A DNA stretch of 64,000 nucleotides from Sphingomonas sp. (GCF_019746015.1 NZ_JAIESM010000005.1:41933-105932), one strand, 5' to 3'; numbered from the stretch's first letter, positions 26,845 to 36,765 are shown. A program made the numbers and translations. Notes: generated from the sequence alone by a model not told the origin.

Positions 26845-28155
26845 ATGAACCTCGTGCGACGGCTCGCCGCCCGGGCCCTCACCAGCAATGCCCTGCGCGA
26901 TGCCCGCCGCACCGGTGCGCGCGCCCGCCGCCTGACCCGCGGCGGAAAACGCGCCGTACAGTTTTTCTGGCAGGTTGACGACCCCTATGCGGCAGTGGCG
27001 CTGCCCTTTGTTGTGCGGCTGGCGCGCGCGCATGGGCTGGCGCTGGAGGCACGGCTGGTGCCGCCGCCCGATGCCGCCGCCGCGCCCGAGGCGGCGTTGC
27101 TGGCGGCCTATGCCCGGCGCGATTCGGCAGCACTTGCCGCCGCGCTTGGCCTGCCGCCGGTCGCCGCCGTGCCGCCGGCAGAGGCGGTGGTGGCAACGGC
27201 GGAACGCGTAGCTGCACAGGCGCTCGTCCAGGCGGCGCCGCCCGAAACGCTGCTGGCAATCGCGCAGGCAATGGTCGCGGCCGATCCGGCAGCCGCGCTG
27301 GCGCCGCTCGCCGCCGCGCTGGGCAAGGCCAGCCCCGCCGCCACCGCGCGCGCACTGGCGCACGGGGCGGCGGCGCGCGCGAGTGCCGGCCATTATCTGG
27401 GCAGCGTCACCCATTTCGAGGGCGAGTTCTATTGGGGCATCGACCGGCTCCATTATCTGGAGGCGCGGCTGGCGGGCGATGCGGCGCTCTGCCCCCGGCT
27501 CGACCCGGTGATGCCGCCGGTTGCCGCCCTTGAAGGCCCGGCGCCGGTGCTCGATTTCTACCTGTCGTTCCGTTCGCCCTATACCATGGTCGCGGCCGAG
27601 CGGATCGGCGCGCTCGCCGCGCATTATGGCGCGACGCTCAATCTGCGCTTCGTGCTGCCGATGGTGATGCGCGGCCTGCCGGTGCCCGGGGCCAAGCGGC
27701 GCTACATCACGCTCGACACCAAGCGCGAGGCGGCGCGTTTCGGTCTGCCCTTTGGCGACATCGTCGATCCGGTGGGGCTGGGCGTGGAGCGCGGGCTGGC
27801 CGTCCTCCACCACGCGATTGCCGCCGGGCGCGGGCTGGACTTTGCCCGGGCCTTCCTGACCGGGGCGTTCGCGCGGGGGATCGACATGACCGGCGACGCG
27901 CTGTTCGCGGTCGCCGCCGGCGCGGGGATCGGCGCCGAGGCCGTGCGCGCCGCGCTTGCCGACGACAGCTGGCGCACGGTGGCGGAGGAGAATCGCACCG
28001 CGCTGTTCGCGCTTGGCCTGTGGGGCGTGCCCAGCTTTCAGGTGGCGGGCCGCGCGCCGCACTGGGGGCAGGACCGGCTCTGGGCCGTGGAGGATGACCT
28101 GCGCACCGTGCGCGGCCTGCCGCCGATCGACAGGAGAGTGCCATGCGAAGGGTGA
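26845..28155 (+). CDS. DsbA-fold / 2-hydroxychromene-2-carboxylate isomerase-like protein (two repeats)
   Basis: VLDFYLSFRSPYTMVAAERIGALA and C-terminal LFALGLWGVPSFQVAGRAPHWGQDRL; N-terminal half has a related QFFWQVDDPYAAVALPFVVRLA repeat; start 26845 favoured. Confidence 0.75.
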   Translation: MNLVRRLAARALTSNALRDARRTGARARRLTRGGKRAVQFFWQVDDPYAAVALPFVVRLARAHGLALEARLVPPPDAAAAPEAALLAAYARRDSAALAAALGLPPVAAVPPAEAVVATAERVAAQALVQAAPPETLLAIAQAMVAADPAAALAPLAAALGKASPAATARALAHGAAARASAGHYLGSVTHFEGEFYWGIDRLHYLEARLAGDAALCPRLDPVMPPVAALEGPAPVLDFYLSFRSPYTMVAAERIGALAAHYGATLNLRFVLPMVMRGLPVPGAKRRYITLDTKREAARFGLPFGDIVDPVGLGVERGLAVLHHAIAAGRGLDFARAFLTGAFARGIDMTGDALFAVAAGAGIGAEAVRAALADDSWRTVAEENRTALFALGLWGVPSFQVAGRAPHWGQDRLWAVEDDLRTVRGLPPIDRRVPCEG

Positions 28156-29198
28156 TGCTGATTCTGGTCGCGCTGGTCGTGCTGATGGGGGGTACGGCCT
28201 GGGCGCTCAGCGACCGCATCGCCATCGCGCTGTTCCGCCAGGGCATGCGCGCGGCGATCATGGAGGACCGGCTGGCCAAGCGCGACGATGCGCTGGGCGT
28301 CGCGCTGTGCGGTGCGGGCTCGCCAATGGCCGGGCCGGACCGCGCCGGGCCGTGCACGGTGGTGACGGCGGGCAAGCATGTGTTCGTCGTCGATATCGGC
28401 GAGGGCGGCGTGCGCGGCCTCACCCGGCTGGGCTATGGCCCGGCGCTGGTGGAGGCCGTGCTGCTCACCCATATCCATTCGGACCATTTCGATTCGCTGG
28501 GCGATCTGGCGCTGCAGCGCTGGGCGACGGCATCGGCGACGGCGCCGCTGCCGCTTTATGGCCCGCCCGGCGTGGTGACGGTCGCCGCCGGCTTCAACCA
28601 GGCCTATAGCATCGACCGCGACTATCGCATTGCCCATCACGGGCCCAAGGTGGTGCCGCCCTCCGGCTATGGGCTGGCGGCCCGGCCGGTGCCACCGGGC
28701 GTGGTGTTTGCCGCAGACGGGCTGGTCGTCACCGCCTTTCTGGTCGACCATGGCCCGGTCAAACCTGCTTATGGCTATCGCTTCGATTATAAGGGGCGCA
28801 GCCTGGCGATCAGCGGCGACACCGCGCCATCGGCCAGTCTGGAACGCGCGGTAAAGGGCGTGGACGTGCTGGTGCACGAGGCGCTGAGCCCCCGGCTGGT
28901 GGCCGAACAGCGCGCGGTCGCGCTGGCGGCGGGGCGCGCCAATCTGGCGAAGATCCTGGCCGACATCCCCAGCTATCACACCAGCCCGCAGGATGCGGCC
29001 GACATCGCCCGGCGCGCGGGCGTGAAGACGCTGCTGCTGACCCACATCATCCCGCCCCTGCCCTATTCGATTCTGGAAGGGCCGTTTCTGGGTGACGCGC
29101 GCCGGCGCTTCCCCGGCCAGCTGATCGTCGGGCGCGATGGTGACGAGCTGGTGCTGCCGGTGGGCAGCGAGAAGGTGGAGCGCGAAAAGCGGCGATGA
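28143..29198 (+). CDS. MBL-fold metallohydrolase
   Basis: 351 aa; HIHSDHFDSLGD (HxHxDH motif), N-terminal TM or signal. Confidence 0.87.
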   Translation: MRRVMLILVALVVLMGGTAWALSDRIAIALFRQGMRAAIMEDRLAKRDDALGVALCGAGSPMAGPDRAGPCTVVTAGKHVFVVDIGEGGVRGLTRLGYGPALVEAVLLTHIHSDHFDSLGDLALQRWATASATAPLPLYGPPGVVTVAAGFNQAYSIDRDYRIAHHGPKVVPPSGYGLAARPVPPGVVFAADGLVVTAFLVDHGPVKPAYGYRFDYKGRSLAISGDTAPSASLERAVKGVDVLVHEALSPRLVAEQRAVALAAGRANLAKILADIPSYHTSPQDAADIARRAGVKTLLLTHIIPPLPYSILEGPFLGDARRRFPGQLIVGRDGDELVLPVGSEKVEREKRR

Positions 29199-30169
29199 TG
29201 CGCGTGTTGCCGCTCGCCCCGGTGCTGGCAGCGCTGGCGGCCTGTACCGGCGGCGAGCGCGCCTGTGTGCCGCCTGACCGGCTGGCGGCGACCGCGAAGA
29301 ACGGCATGCGCTGGGTGCCGCCCGGCCGCTATCTGATCGGCGCGCGGCCGGAACGGCCCGAGGAGGGGCCACCCCGGCCGGTGTCGCTGCCCGGCTTCTG
29401 GATCGGCCAGACCGAGGTGACCAATGCCGAGTTTGCGCGCTTCGTGGCGGCGACCGGCTATCGCACGCTGGCCGAGCGGCGGCCCGACCCGGCGCTCTAT
29501 CCCGGCGTCGATCCGGCGCGGCTGGTGCCGTCGTCGCTGGTGTTCGTGGGCGTGCCGCCGGGCGAGGCGCCGCGCGGCCCGGGCAGCTGGTGGCGGGTGG
29601 TGCCCGGTGCCGACTGGCGCCATCCCGAAGGGCCGGGATCGTCGATCGCGGGCCGCGAGCAGGCGCCGGTGGTGCATGTCGGCCATGCCGATGCGCTCGC
29701 TTATGCCCGCTGGGCCGGCGGCGACCTGCCCAGCGAGGCGGAGTGGGAAGCGGCCGCGCGCGGCGGGCTGACCGCGCGCAGCTATAGCTGGGGCGATTCG
29801 CCGCCGGGGGGCGAGGGCGGGCTGACGCCGCGCGCCAATGTGTGGCAGGGCGCCTTCCCGGTCGAGGACAAGGGCGGCGATGGCTACAAAGCGCGCGTTG
29901 CCCCCGTCGCCTGCTTTGCCGCCAATGGCTATGGCCTGTACGACATGGCCGGCAATGTGTGGGAATGGACCGCATCGCCCGCCATCGGCGCGCTCTGGTC
30001 GGCAGACGATCCGCCGGAAACACGCGCCCGCGCGCGCCACCTGATCAAGGGGGGCTCGTTCCTGTGCGCGGACAATTATTGCTATCGCTATCGCCCGGCG
30101 GCGCGATCATCCGGCCCGGTCGATGGCGGCGCGTCGCATATCGGTTTCCGGATCGTGCGGCGCGGTTAG
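29195..30169 (+). CDS. Formylglycine-generating enzyme family (sulfatase-modifying factor)
   Basis: 324 aa; GGSFLCADNYCYRYRPAARSSGPVDGGASHIGFRIV retains the C-X4-C active-site pair; start overlaps the upstream stop. Confidence 0.88.
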   Translation: MMRVLPLAPVLAALAACTGGERACVPPDRLAATAKNGMRWVPPGRYLIGARPERPEEGPPRPVSLPGFWIGQTEVTNAEFARFVAATGYRTLAERRPDPALYPGVDPARLVPSSLVFVGVPPGEAPRGPGSWWRVVPGADWRHPEGPGSSIAGREQAPVVHVGHADALAYARWAGGDLPSEAEWEAAARGGLTARSYSWGDSPPGGEGGLTPRANVWQGAFPVEDKGGDGYKARVAPVACFAANGYGLYDMAGNVWEWTASPAIGALWSADDPPETRARARHLIKGGSFLCADNYCYRYRPAARSSGPVDGGASHIGFRIVRRG

Positions 30170-30182
30170 GATTTGGGCGGCA

Positions 30183-30257
30183 ACCGCCCGCTCCCCCACC
30201 TCGCCTGCTGTGGAATACTGCCGATGAGAGGCGGGCTGGGGGAGCGGGCTGGTGCCG
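30183..30257. repeat. Dispersed intergenic palindrome family, copy E
   Basis: CCGCCCGCTCCCCCACCTCGCCT...AGGCGGGCTGGGGGAGCGGGCTGGTGCCG. Confidence 0.7.
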
Positions 30258-30266
30258 TAACCAGCC

Positions 30267-30578
30267 CTAACCCTGCCCCAGATTCAGCTTCGACGTCACC
30301 TGCTGCAGCTGCATGGCAACGCCCATGTCGCCCTCGATCTTCAACCGCCCCATCATGAAGGCGGTGGTCGCGCCCAGCTCGCCCTTGGCCATTTTCTTGA
30401 AATTGTCGAAGCTGATGCGGATGGTCGCGTCGGCGGGCAGATTGTCGTTGCTGACCTGCTGCTCCACCCCGTCGAGCAGGATGACGCCGGTGTCGCCGAA
30501 ATCGAACTTCACCCGCTTGCCCGGCAGCCAGGCCTGCCCCTTGCCCATGATTTCGGTAACCTCGGCCAGATCCGCCAT
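30267..30578 (-). CDS. SCP2 sterol-binding domain protein
   Basis: 103 aa; VKFDFGDTGVILLDGVEQQVSNDNLPADATIRISFDNFKKMAKGELGATTAFMMGRLKIEGDMGVAMQLQ. Confidence 0.85.
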   Translation of the reverse strand: MADLAEVTEIMGKGQAWLPGKRVKFDFGDTGVILLDGVEQQVSNDNLPADATIRISFDNFKKMAKGELGATTAFMMGRLKIEGDMGVAMQLQQVTSKLNLGQG

Positions 30579-30685
30579 TCATCCTCTCCCTTTGCTGTAT
30601 GACGGCGCTGAACAAACCGCCGCCGGGGCGCGCCGTCAAGTCGTGGGCACTGGCTTGGTGACATGGGCCATGCCATTATGTGCCG

Positions 30686-31303
30686 ATGACAAGCTGGTTG
30701 CTATGGGGTGGCGCGGCCGCGCTCTATGTCGCGTTTCGCGCCTGGTATGACAATTGGCGCGGGCCCCTGCGCCCCGAGGAGATCGACGCGCTGATCGCGC
30801 GCGCGGGCCAGTTGCCGCATGCCGACCCGGCTTCGCGCGCAGCGGTGCGCGAGTTTCTGCTGGCGGATGACGGCCGCGAATTCGTGATGTTCAACATCGT
30901 CAAGACCACCACCGATCCCCGTCCCGATCCGCGCACGGGCGAGCCGGTGCCGGGTAACGAGCTGCTGCAGCGCTATGTCCGCCGGTTCGTGCGCGCGCTG
31001 GTGGCGCGGGGCGGGCATCCGCTGCTCGCCCGGCGCAAGATCGCCGGCTATGTCGACAGCTGGGCGGTGGCGCCCGATCCGGGCTGGAGCGTCATCGGCC
31101 TGATGCGCTATCGCAGCCGGCGCGACCTGATCGAGATGGTGCTCGACCCGCGCTTTGGCGATGTCCATCTGGACAAGGTGGCCGGCACGCTTGCCACCTT
31201 TTCCTTCCCCACCGCGCCGATGGTCAGTCTGGTGATGGGGCCGCGGCTGTGGGTGGCGCTGGTGCTGGCGCTGGCGGCGGCGCTGGGCGATCTGGTGGTT
31301 TGA
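30686..31303 (+). CDS. Conserved hypothetical protein, N-terminal TM
   Basis: Complete ORF in the expected codon frame; no family recognised. Confidence 0.65.
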   Translation: MTSWLLWGGAAALYVAFRAWYDNWRGPLRPEEIDALIARAGQLPHADPASRAAVREFLLADDGREFVMFNIVKTTTDPRPDPRTGEPVPGNELLQRYVRRFVRALVARGGHPLLARRKIAGYVDSWAVAPDPGWSVIGLMRYRSRRDLIEMVLDPRFGDVHLDKVAGTLATFSFPTAPMVSLVMGPRLWVALVLALAAALGDLVV

Positions 31304-31316
31304 GTGTGTTGACGCG

Positions 31317-31337
31317 GCACCGGCCCGCTCCCCCCAT
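31317..31337. repeat. Half-arm of the dispersed palindrome family
   Basis: GGCACCGGCCCGCTCCCCCCA directly after a stop codon, no partner arm. Confidence 0.6.
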
Positions 31338-31348
31338 ACCTAAACCAA

Positions 31349-31732
31349 CTATCTGCGCCGGCGTCCCAGCTGCGTGCGAGCCAAGCCGATCGCGACGAAC
31401 AGCACCGCTTCCACCGTCATCGGCGGCACGATCGCGGCGTCGGGGGTGAGCGCATAGGTGTAGAGCCGCCCGGCAAAGGCCAGCCCCAGCAGCAGCATCG
31501 GCAGCAGCGCGAGCGTGCGATCGTCGCGCCATGCCGCCCCCAGCGCGCCGATCGCCCAGGCGGCGAAGAAGCCGCCCATATCGGCACGCAGCGTGGCAGC
31601 AGCCAGCGGGCCGGGCGCCACCGGGCCGAGCCGCGCCGAAATCCTCGGCAGATCGAACCAGGTGAGCGCGAACAGCGCGAGTGCGAGGAGCCCGACCAGC
31701 GCCAGAAACCCGCGCGCCAAGGCCTTGACCAT
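31349..31732 (-). CDS. Small multi-TM protein (DUF4345-like)
   Basis: 127 aa with four hydrophobic segments; family assignment tentative. Confidence 0.55.
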   Translation of the reverse strand: MVKALARGFLALVGLLALALFALTWFDLPRISARLGPVAPGPLAAATLRADMGGFFAAWAIGALGAAWRDDRTLALLPMLLLGLAFAGRLYTYALTPDAAIVPPMTVEAVLFVAIGLARTQLGRRRR

Positions 31733-31818
31733 CCCAATCCTCCCCCAAATTCCCCGCCGAAATTACTGGCGTTTTGCGTGCCATTTGACAAGATGCCCGC
31801 AACAACGGGGAGAGAGAG

Positions 31819-33462
31819 ATGCGGCGCTTCCTGATCGGGCTGGGCGTGCTGGTGGCCGTCGCGGCGGGCGGCTGGGCGGTGTTCCAGCACTATAAATATT
31901 ACATCCCCGGCATCATCGCGCGCTGGCGCGATCCCATCCAGCCCAATCATCCGGTCACTTGGGCGCCCGGCCCCAAGGTGCCGCCGGCGGCGGCGCGGCC
32001 GCCCAACATCGTCGTCATCGTGGCCGATGATATGGGCCATAACGACATCAGCTTCTTCGGCGGCGGCGTGGGCGGCGGGCAGGTGAAGACGCCGCATATC
32101 GATTCGATCGGCCAAGAGGGTACGAGTTTCGACATCGGCTATGCCGCGAACGCCACGTGCAGTCCGTCACGCGCGGCGATCATGACCGGGCGCTACCCCA
32201 CCCGATTCGGGTTCGAGTTCACCGCCGTCCCGGTCGCCTTTGCACGCGGGGTGACGCATGACGCGCCCGGCGGCGACCATCCGCACGCCATCTTCCATGA
32301 GGAGCGGACCAAGGGGCTGATCGACTATGCCCAGATGGGCGTGCCGCCTTCAGAGATTACGCTCGCCGAGCTGCTGCGCGGGCGCGGCTATCACACCATG
32401 CAGATCGGCAAATGGCATCTGGGCGAGGCCAAGGCGCTGCAGCCGAACGGCCAGGGGTTCGACGAATCGCTGGGTTTCATGGCGGGCGCGGGCATGTATG
32501 CGCCCGATGATGCGGCCGATATCGTCAACGCCAAGCTGCCCTGGGACCCGATCGACCGCTGGCTGTGGCCCAACCTGCCCTATGCGGTGCAATGGAATGG
32601 CGGGCAGCGTTTCGCGCCCAGGGGGCATCTGACCGACTATTTCACCGATCAGGCGGTGGCTGCGATCAACGCCAACCGCAACCGGCCGTTCCTGCTCTAT
32701 CTGGCGTATAACGCGCCGCATACCCCGCTGCAGGCGACGCGCGCCGATTATGACGCGCTGCCCGGCATCAAGGACCCGGTCGAGCGCGTCTATGGCGCAA
32801 TGATCCGCCAGCTCGACCGCGGCGTCGGCCGGGTGCTGGCGGCGCTGAAGGCGGCAGGCGTTGCGGACAATACGCTCGTCATCTTCACCAGCGACAATGG
32901 CGGCGCCTGGTACACTGGCATCGCCGGCAGCAACCTGCCGTTCCGGGGGTATAAGGCGAGCTATTTCGAAGGGGGGCTGCGGGTGCCCTTCTTCATGCGC
33001 TGGCCAGGCCGGATCGCGCCGGGCAGCCATGCGGCGGGGCCGGCGCACCATCTGGACATTTTCGCGACCGCCGCCGCTGCCGCCGGCGCGCCGCTGCCCG
33101 CCGACCGGCCGATCGACGGGGTCAGCCTGCTGGGCGCGCCTGCCCGCCCGGCCGCGCCGCGCACGCTCTATTGGCGTTCGGGTGACAACAAGGTGGTGCG
33201 CGAGGGCGACTGGAAGCTGCAGATCGCCGCGCGCCCGAACAAGGCGTGGCTCTACAACCTGGCCGCCGACCCGACCGAGCGGCACAATCTGGCCGGGATG
33301 GACGCCGGCCGTGTCGCCCATCTGCGCGCGCTGATCGCGGCGCACGACGCGCAACAGGCCAAGCCGCTCTGGCCCGCGCTGATCGAGGCGCCGGTGCGCA
33401 TCGACGTGCCGCTCAACCGGCCGTGGAAGCCGGGCCAGGAATATGTCTATTGGTCGAATTAG
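31819..33462 (+). CDS. Type I (formylglycine-dependent) sulfatase
   Basis: 547 aa; PNIVVIVADDMGHNDISFFGG, CSPSRAAIMTGRYPTRFG (C-type CxPSR), TSDNGGAWYT. Confidence 0.95.
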   Translation: MRRFLIGLGVLVAVAAGGWAVFQHYKYYIPGIIARWRDPIQPNHPVTWAPGPKVPPAAARPPNIVVIVADDMGHNDISFFGGGVGGGQVKTPHIDSIGQEGTSFDIGYAANATCSPSRAAIMTGRYPTRFGFEFTAVPVAFARGVTHDAPGGDHPHAIFHEERTKGLIDYAQMGVPPSEITLAELLRGRGYHTMQIGKWHLGEAKALQPNGQGFDESLGFMAGAGMYAPDDAADIVNAKLPWDPIDRWLWPNLPYAVQWNGGQRFAPRGHLTDYFTDQAVAAINANRNRPFLLYLAYNAPHTPLQATRADYDALPGIKDPVERVYGAMIRQLDRGVGRVLAALKAAGVADNTLVIFTSDNGGAWYTGIAGSNLPFRGYKASYFEGGLRVPFFMRWPGRIAPGSHAAGPAHHLDIFATAAAAAGAPLPADRPIDGVSLLGAPARPAAPRTLYWRSGDNKVVREGDWKLQIAARPNKAWLYNLAADPTERHNLAGMDAGRVAHLRALIAAHDAQQAKPLWPALIEAPVRIDVPLNRPWKPGQEYVYWSN

Positions 33463-33495
33463 GGGCTGGCCTGGGCGGGACGGAAACGCGCCCGC

Positions 33496-34254
33496 TCAAG
33501 CGCGCGACAGCAACCGCTCGCTTGCCTCGTCCGCCGGCACGAAGCTTTCGATCCGCAGCTGGTCGAGCTCCAGCTCGCCCGGCGATGCAAGGCGCGACAG
33601 CACCGAAATGATCGACAGCATGCGGTCGCCGATCCGGTACCGCTCGATCAGCACCGGCGGCGGCAGACCGTCCGGCGCGGCCCAGGCGGCCACCGCGGGA
33701 TAGCGCTCGATCCGGGCAACCACGGGGCGCAGCGCGCCGTCCTGCTCGGCCTCGATCCGCAGCCGTCGCAGCGTTTCCGGAATTACCTCTTCGGGGTTCA
33801 CCAGCCAGCGCAGCAGGCCGCGCGGGTGGAACACCAGGTCATAGATGTTCGGCCCGCCCGGCGGTGCGGTCGCCTGCCACACGTCCTCGCCCGGCGCCGC
33901 CAAAGCGGTCAGCGCACGCATCGCCGCGTTGACCGCGATCAGCGTGCCGTCGGGCCGGAAGGCATAGGCCGGCCAGGGCGAGAAGCGCGCCATCAGCTGC
34001 GCGATCAGGGCGGCGTCCGGCGGGTCGGTTGGGTCGCGCGCCGCCGGCGCCAGCGTTTCGAGCAATGCCCGCTGTTCCCAGCCCCGCAGCGCAAGTGCGG
34101 CGGCCAGCTTGCCCAGGCTGGCCTGGCCGGGCCGGGCGCGCCCGGTTTCCAGAAAGCTGATATGGCGCTGCGACAGCCCCGCGCGCAGCGCCAGTGCCTC
34201 CTGAGACCAGCCGCGCCGCCGGCGCAGCCGGGCCAGTGTCGCCCCGAAACTCAT
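33496..34254 (-). CDS. XRE-family HTH regulator with MmyB-like ligand-binding region
   Basis: LARLRRRRGWSQEALALRAGLSQRHISFLETGRARPG; downstream PWPAYAFRPDGTLIAVNAAMRAL. Confidence 0.85.
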   Translation of the reverse strand: MSFGATLARLRRRRGWSQEALALRAGLSQRHISFLETGRARPGQASLGKLAAALALRGWEQRALLETLAPAARDPTDPPDAALIAQLMARFSPWPAYAFRPDGTLIAVNAAMRALTALAAPGEDVWQATAPPGGPNIYDLVFHPRGLLRWLVNPEEVIPETLRRLRIEAEQDGALRPVVARIERYPAVAAWAAPDGLPPPVLIERYRIGDRMLSIISVLSRLASPGELELDQLRIESFVPADEASERLLSRA

Positions 34255-34274
34255 CTGGTCAGAATATGATGTTC

Positions 34275-34295
34275 AGGTAATTGAGTCCATTACCT
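34275..34295. promoter_or_regulatory. Inverted repeat AGGTAAT-N7-ATTACCT between divergent HTH regulator and NTF2-like gene
   Basis: Perfect 7-bp arms, 7-nt spacer, in a 77-bp divergent intergenic region. Confidence 0.55.
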
Positions 34296-34331
34296 TGCCG
34301 GCTAGGGTCGGCGGGCAAGGGAGGACGCACC

Positions 34332-34778
34332 ATGATCGAGCTTTGGCGCACCTGGATTTCGGCGTTCGACGCCGCTGTCGACAGCGATGATTGGGACCGT
34401 CTGCGCCCGCTGCTCGCCGACGATGCGACCTATACCGTGTCGGGCGCGCCCTTTGCCTGCCATCTGGCGGGTGCGGAGGCGGTGCTTGGCGGCTTCCGCC
34501 GGTCGATCACCAATTTCGACCGTCATTTCGACCGGCGCTGGTGGTTCGGCGTCGGCGTGCGCGAATTCGCGCCCGATGTGGTGACGGGCCGGGCGATGGG
34601 CGTCTATCAGCTGGGCGACAAGCCGCTGCTGCATTTTTCGGCGCACAGCCTGTGGCGCTTTCGCGACGGCCGGCTGGCGGCGATGCAGGATTGCTATGAT
34701 CCGGCCGAGGCCGATGTGCAGGCGGCGCTGGTGTGGCTGGCCACCCATGCGCCGGGGCTGGACGCCAGCTATTGCTGA
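34332..34778 (+). CDS. Nuclear transport factor 2 / SnoaL-like protein
   Basis: ELWRTWISAFDAAVDSDDWDRLRPLLADDATYTVSGAPFACHLAGAEAVLGGF. Confidence 0.75.
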   Translation: MIELWRTWISAFDAAVDSDDWDRLRPLLADDATYTVSGAPFACHLAGAEAVLGGFRRSITNFDRHFDRRWWFGVGVREFAPDVVTGRAMGVYQLGDKPLLHFSAHSLWRFRDGRLAAMQDCYDPAEADVQAALVWLATHAPGLDASYC

Positions 34779-34794
34779 CGGCAGCCGCCGTGCT

Positions 34795-36168
34795 TCAGCC
34801 CAGCGGCACGAAGCGCAGCGGCAGGCCGTCGCGCGGGCGCGGGATGGGCCAGGGTTGCCACTGGGTGCCCGCGCCCGGCGCCAGTTCGATGCGATAGCGG
34901 CGCAGCAGCTGCACCATCAGGATGCGGATCTGCATTTCGGCAAAGTGCAGCCCCAGGCACATATGCGCGCCGCCGCCAAACGGCACCCAGGCAAAGCGGT
35001 GGCGCGCGCGCACCTGATCGGGGGTGAAGCGCATCGGGTCGAATTTTTCGGGCTCTGGCCAATGCTCGGGCATGGCGTGGGTCCAGGCGGGCGAGACCGA
35101 GACATTGGTGCCGGCCGGGATGCGATAGCCGCCAAAGTCGAAATCCTTCAGCGCCCGGCGCGGCAGCGAGGGCACCGGCGGGATCATCCGCAGCGCTTCC
35201 TTGAAGGCATAATCGGTCAGCGTCAGCTGGTCGAGCTGGCCATGCGCCAGCCCCTCCTCATCGTTGAGGCCCAGGCCCAGCACCTCGGCGCGCAGCTTTT
35301 CCTGCCATTCGCCATGCTTGCCCAGCAGCATGACGAGCGACGTGGCCGACGAGGTGATGGTGTCGTGCGCCGCCATCATCAGGAAGTTCATATGGTCGGC
35401 AATGGCCGCATTGCCCAGCGGCTGGCCGGCCTCGTCACGCGCGCGGCAGAAATGCGAGAAGAAGTCCTGCCCCTGCCCCGCGCGCCGCACCGGAATCTCG
35501 CGGTTGAAGAAATCGAGCAGATAGGCCCGCGCCCGGGTGCCGCGCGCCATCTGCGTGCCGGGCAGCGGAAAGCGCACCGGGGCGATCGACGCCTGCACTT
35601 CATCGACAAAGGCCTGGTTGATGCGCTTTGCCTCCGGCCCCAGGTCCATGCCCAGAAAGCTTTCCGCCGCCAGATCGAGCGTCAGTTCCTTGATCGCGTC
35701 GTAAAAGCGCATCGGCCGGTTGGCCCAGCCGGCCACTTCGCGGGCGATGCCGCGGTTGAGCTGTTCGGCATAATGGCGCATCGGCTCGGGCTTGAACGCC
35801 ACCGACAGCGTGCGCCGGTCGGCGCGGTGCTGCTCGAAATCCATCAGCATCAGGCCGCGCGGAAACAGCAGGTTGAGCACCGGCCCCCAGCCCTGTTCGG
35901 ATGAGAAGATGCGGTCGCGGTCGAACAGCACCAGCTCGTTCGCCTCCGGCCCCAGCAGGGTGACGGTCGGCCCGCCAAAGGCGTTGTTGCGATAAACCCG
36001 GCCATAGCTTTGCACCATGCGCTGGCCGAAGCCGACCGGGTCTTTCAGGATGCGGAAGGTGTTGCCGACCAGCGGCAGCCCTTCCTCACCCGGAATATGG
36101 CGCAGCGCCTTCATCGGCAATTTGGGCAGCCAGTGCGGATTGGCCTTATAGGTATGCGCAAATGCCAT
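34795..36168 (-). CDS. Cytochrome P450
   Basis: 457 aa; heme loop FGGGAHMCLGLHFAEMQ, MMAAHDTITSSA I-helix region. Confidence 0.96.
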   Translation of the reverse strand: MAFAHTYKANPHWLPKLPMKALRHIPGEEGLPLVGNTFRILKDPVGFGQRMVQSYGRVYRNNAFGGPTVTLLGPEANELVLFDRDRIFSSEQGWGPVLNLLFPRGLMLMDFEQHRADRRTLSVAFKPEPMRHYAEQLNRGIAREVAGWANRPMRFYDAIKELTLDLAAESFLGMDLGPEAKRINQAFVDEVQASIAPVRFPLPGTQMARGTRARAYLLDFFNREIPVRRAGQGQDFFSHFCRARDEAGQPLGNAAIADHMNFLMMAAHDTITSSATSLVMLLGKHGEWQEKLRAEVLGLGLNDEEGLAHGQLDQLTLTDYAFKEALRMIPPVPSLPRRALKDFDFGGYRIPAGTNVSVSPAWTHAMPEHWPEPEKFDPMRFTPDQVRARHRFAWVPFGGGAHMCLGLHFAEMQIRILMVQLLRRYRIELAPGAGTQWQPWPIPRPRDGLPLRFVPLG

Positions 36169-36228
36169 GACGGACCTTGCTTGGAGTGGGCGTTACTGAC
36201 AGCGCTATAAGTAAGCCCGGCCGTCGGC

Positions 36229-36765
36229 TCAAGCGCGGCGCGCGCGCCACTCGGCCGCGCTCTGGCCCCAGGCGTCGACCACCGCTTCGTGGAACGGGTC
36301 GGGCAGCCTGGTGGGCCCAAGATTGGTCGAGCCCAGCCGCCGGGCCAGCGCGATCGACCGCGTATTGGCCGGATCGATGACGTGGATCACGTCGGCCCAG
36401 CCCAGCGTGTCAAAGACATAATCCATCGCCGCGACGGCCGCTTCATGGGCATAGCCGCGCCCGGCGAATTGCGGTGCCACGCCCCAGCCCACTTCCTTGG
36501 CCGGCCAGCCTTCCGGCTCCCACGGGCCGATGCGGCCGACCCAGGCGCCGCTCGCCTTTTCGATGACCGAGAACATCGCAAAGCCGCGGATCGCCCAGGC
36601 GCCGCGCATCGTGCACAGCTGCCGCCAGGTGCCGCTGCGCCCGGCGGTGCCGCCGATGAAGCGCATCGTCTCCTCATCGGCGTTCATCGCGCACCAGCCG
36701 TCGAGATCAGCGGCTTCGGGCACGCGCAGGATGAGCCGCGCTGTCTCCAGCACCGGATAGGTCAC
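36229..36765 (-). CDS. GNAT family N-acetyltransferase (RimJ/RimL-like)
   Basis: [66 protein letters not shown]. Confidence 0.9.
   Translation of the reverse strand: MTYPVLETARLILRVPEAADLDGWCAMNADEETMRFIGGTAGRSGTWRQLCTMRGAWAIRGFAMFSVIEKASGAWVGRIGPWEPEGWPAKEVGWGVAPQFAGRGYAHEAAVAAMDYVFDTLGWADVIHVIDPANTRSIALARRLGSTNLGPTRLPDPFHEAVVDAWGQSAAEWRARRA

Noticed and set aside
28038-30023. 661-aa minus-strand ORF opposite MBL and FGE genes
   Set aside because: Antisense shadow; plus-strand genes carry active-site motifs.
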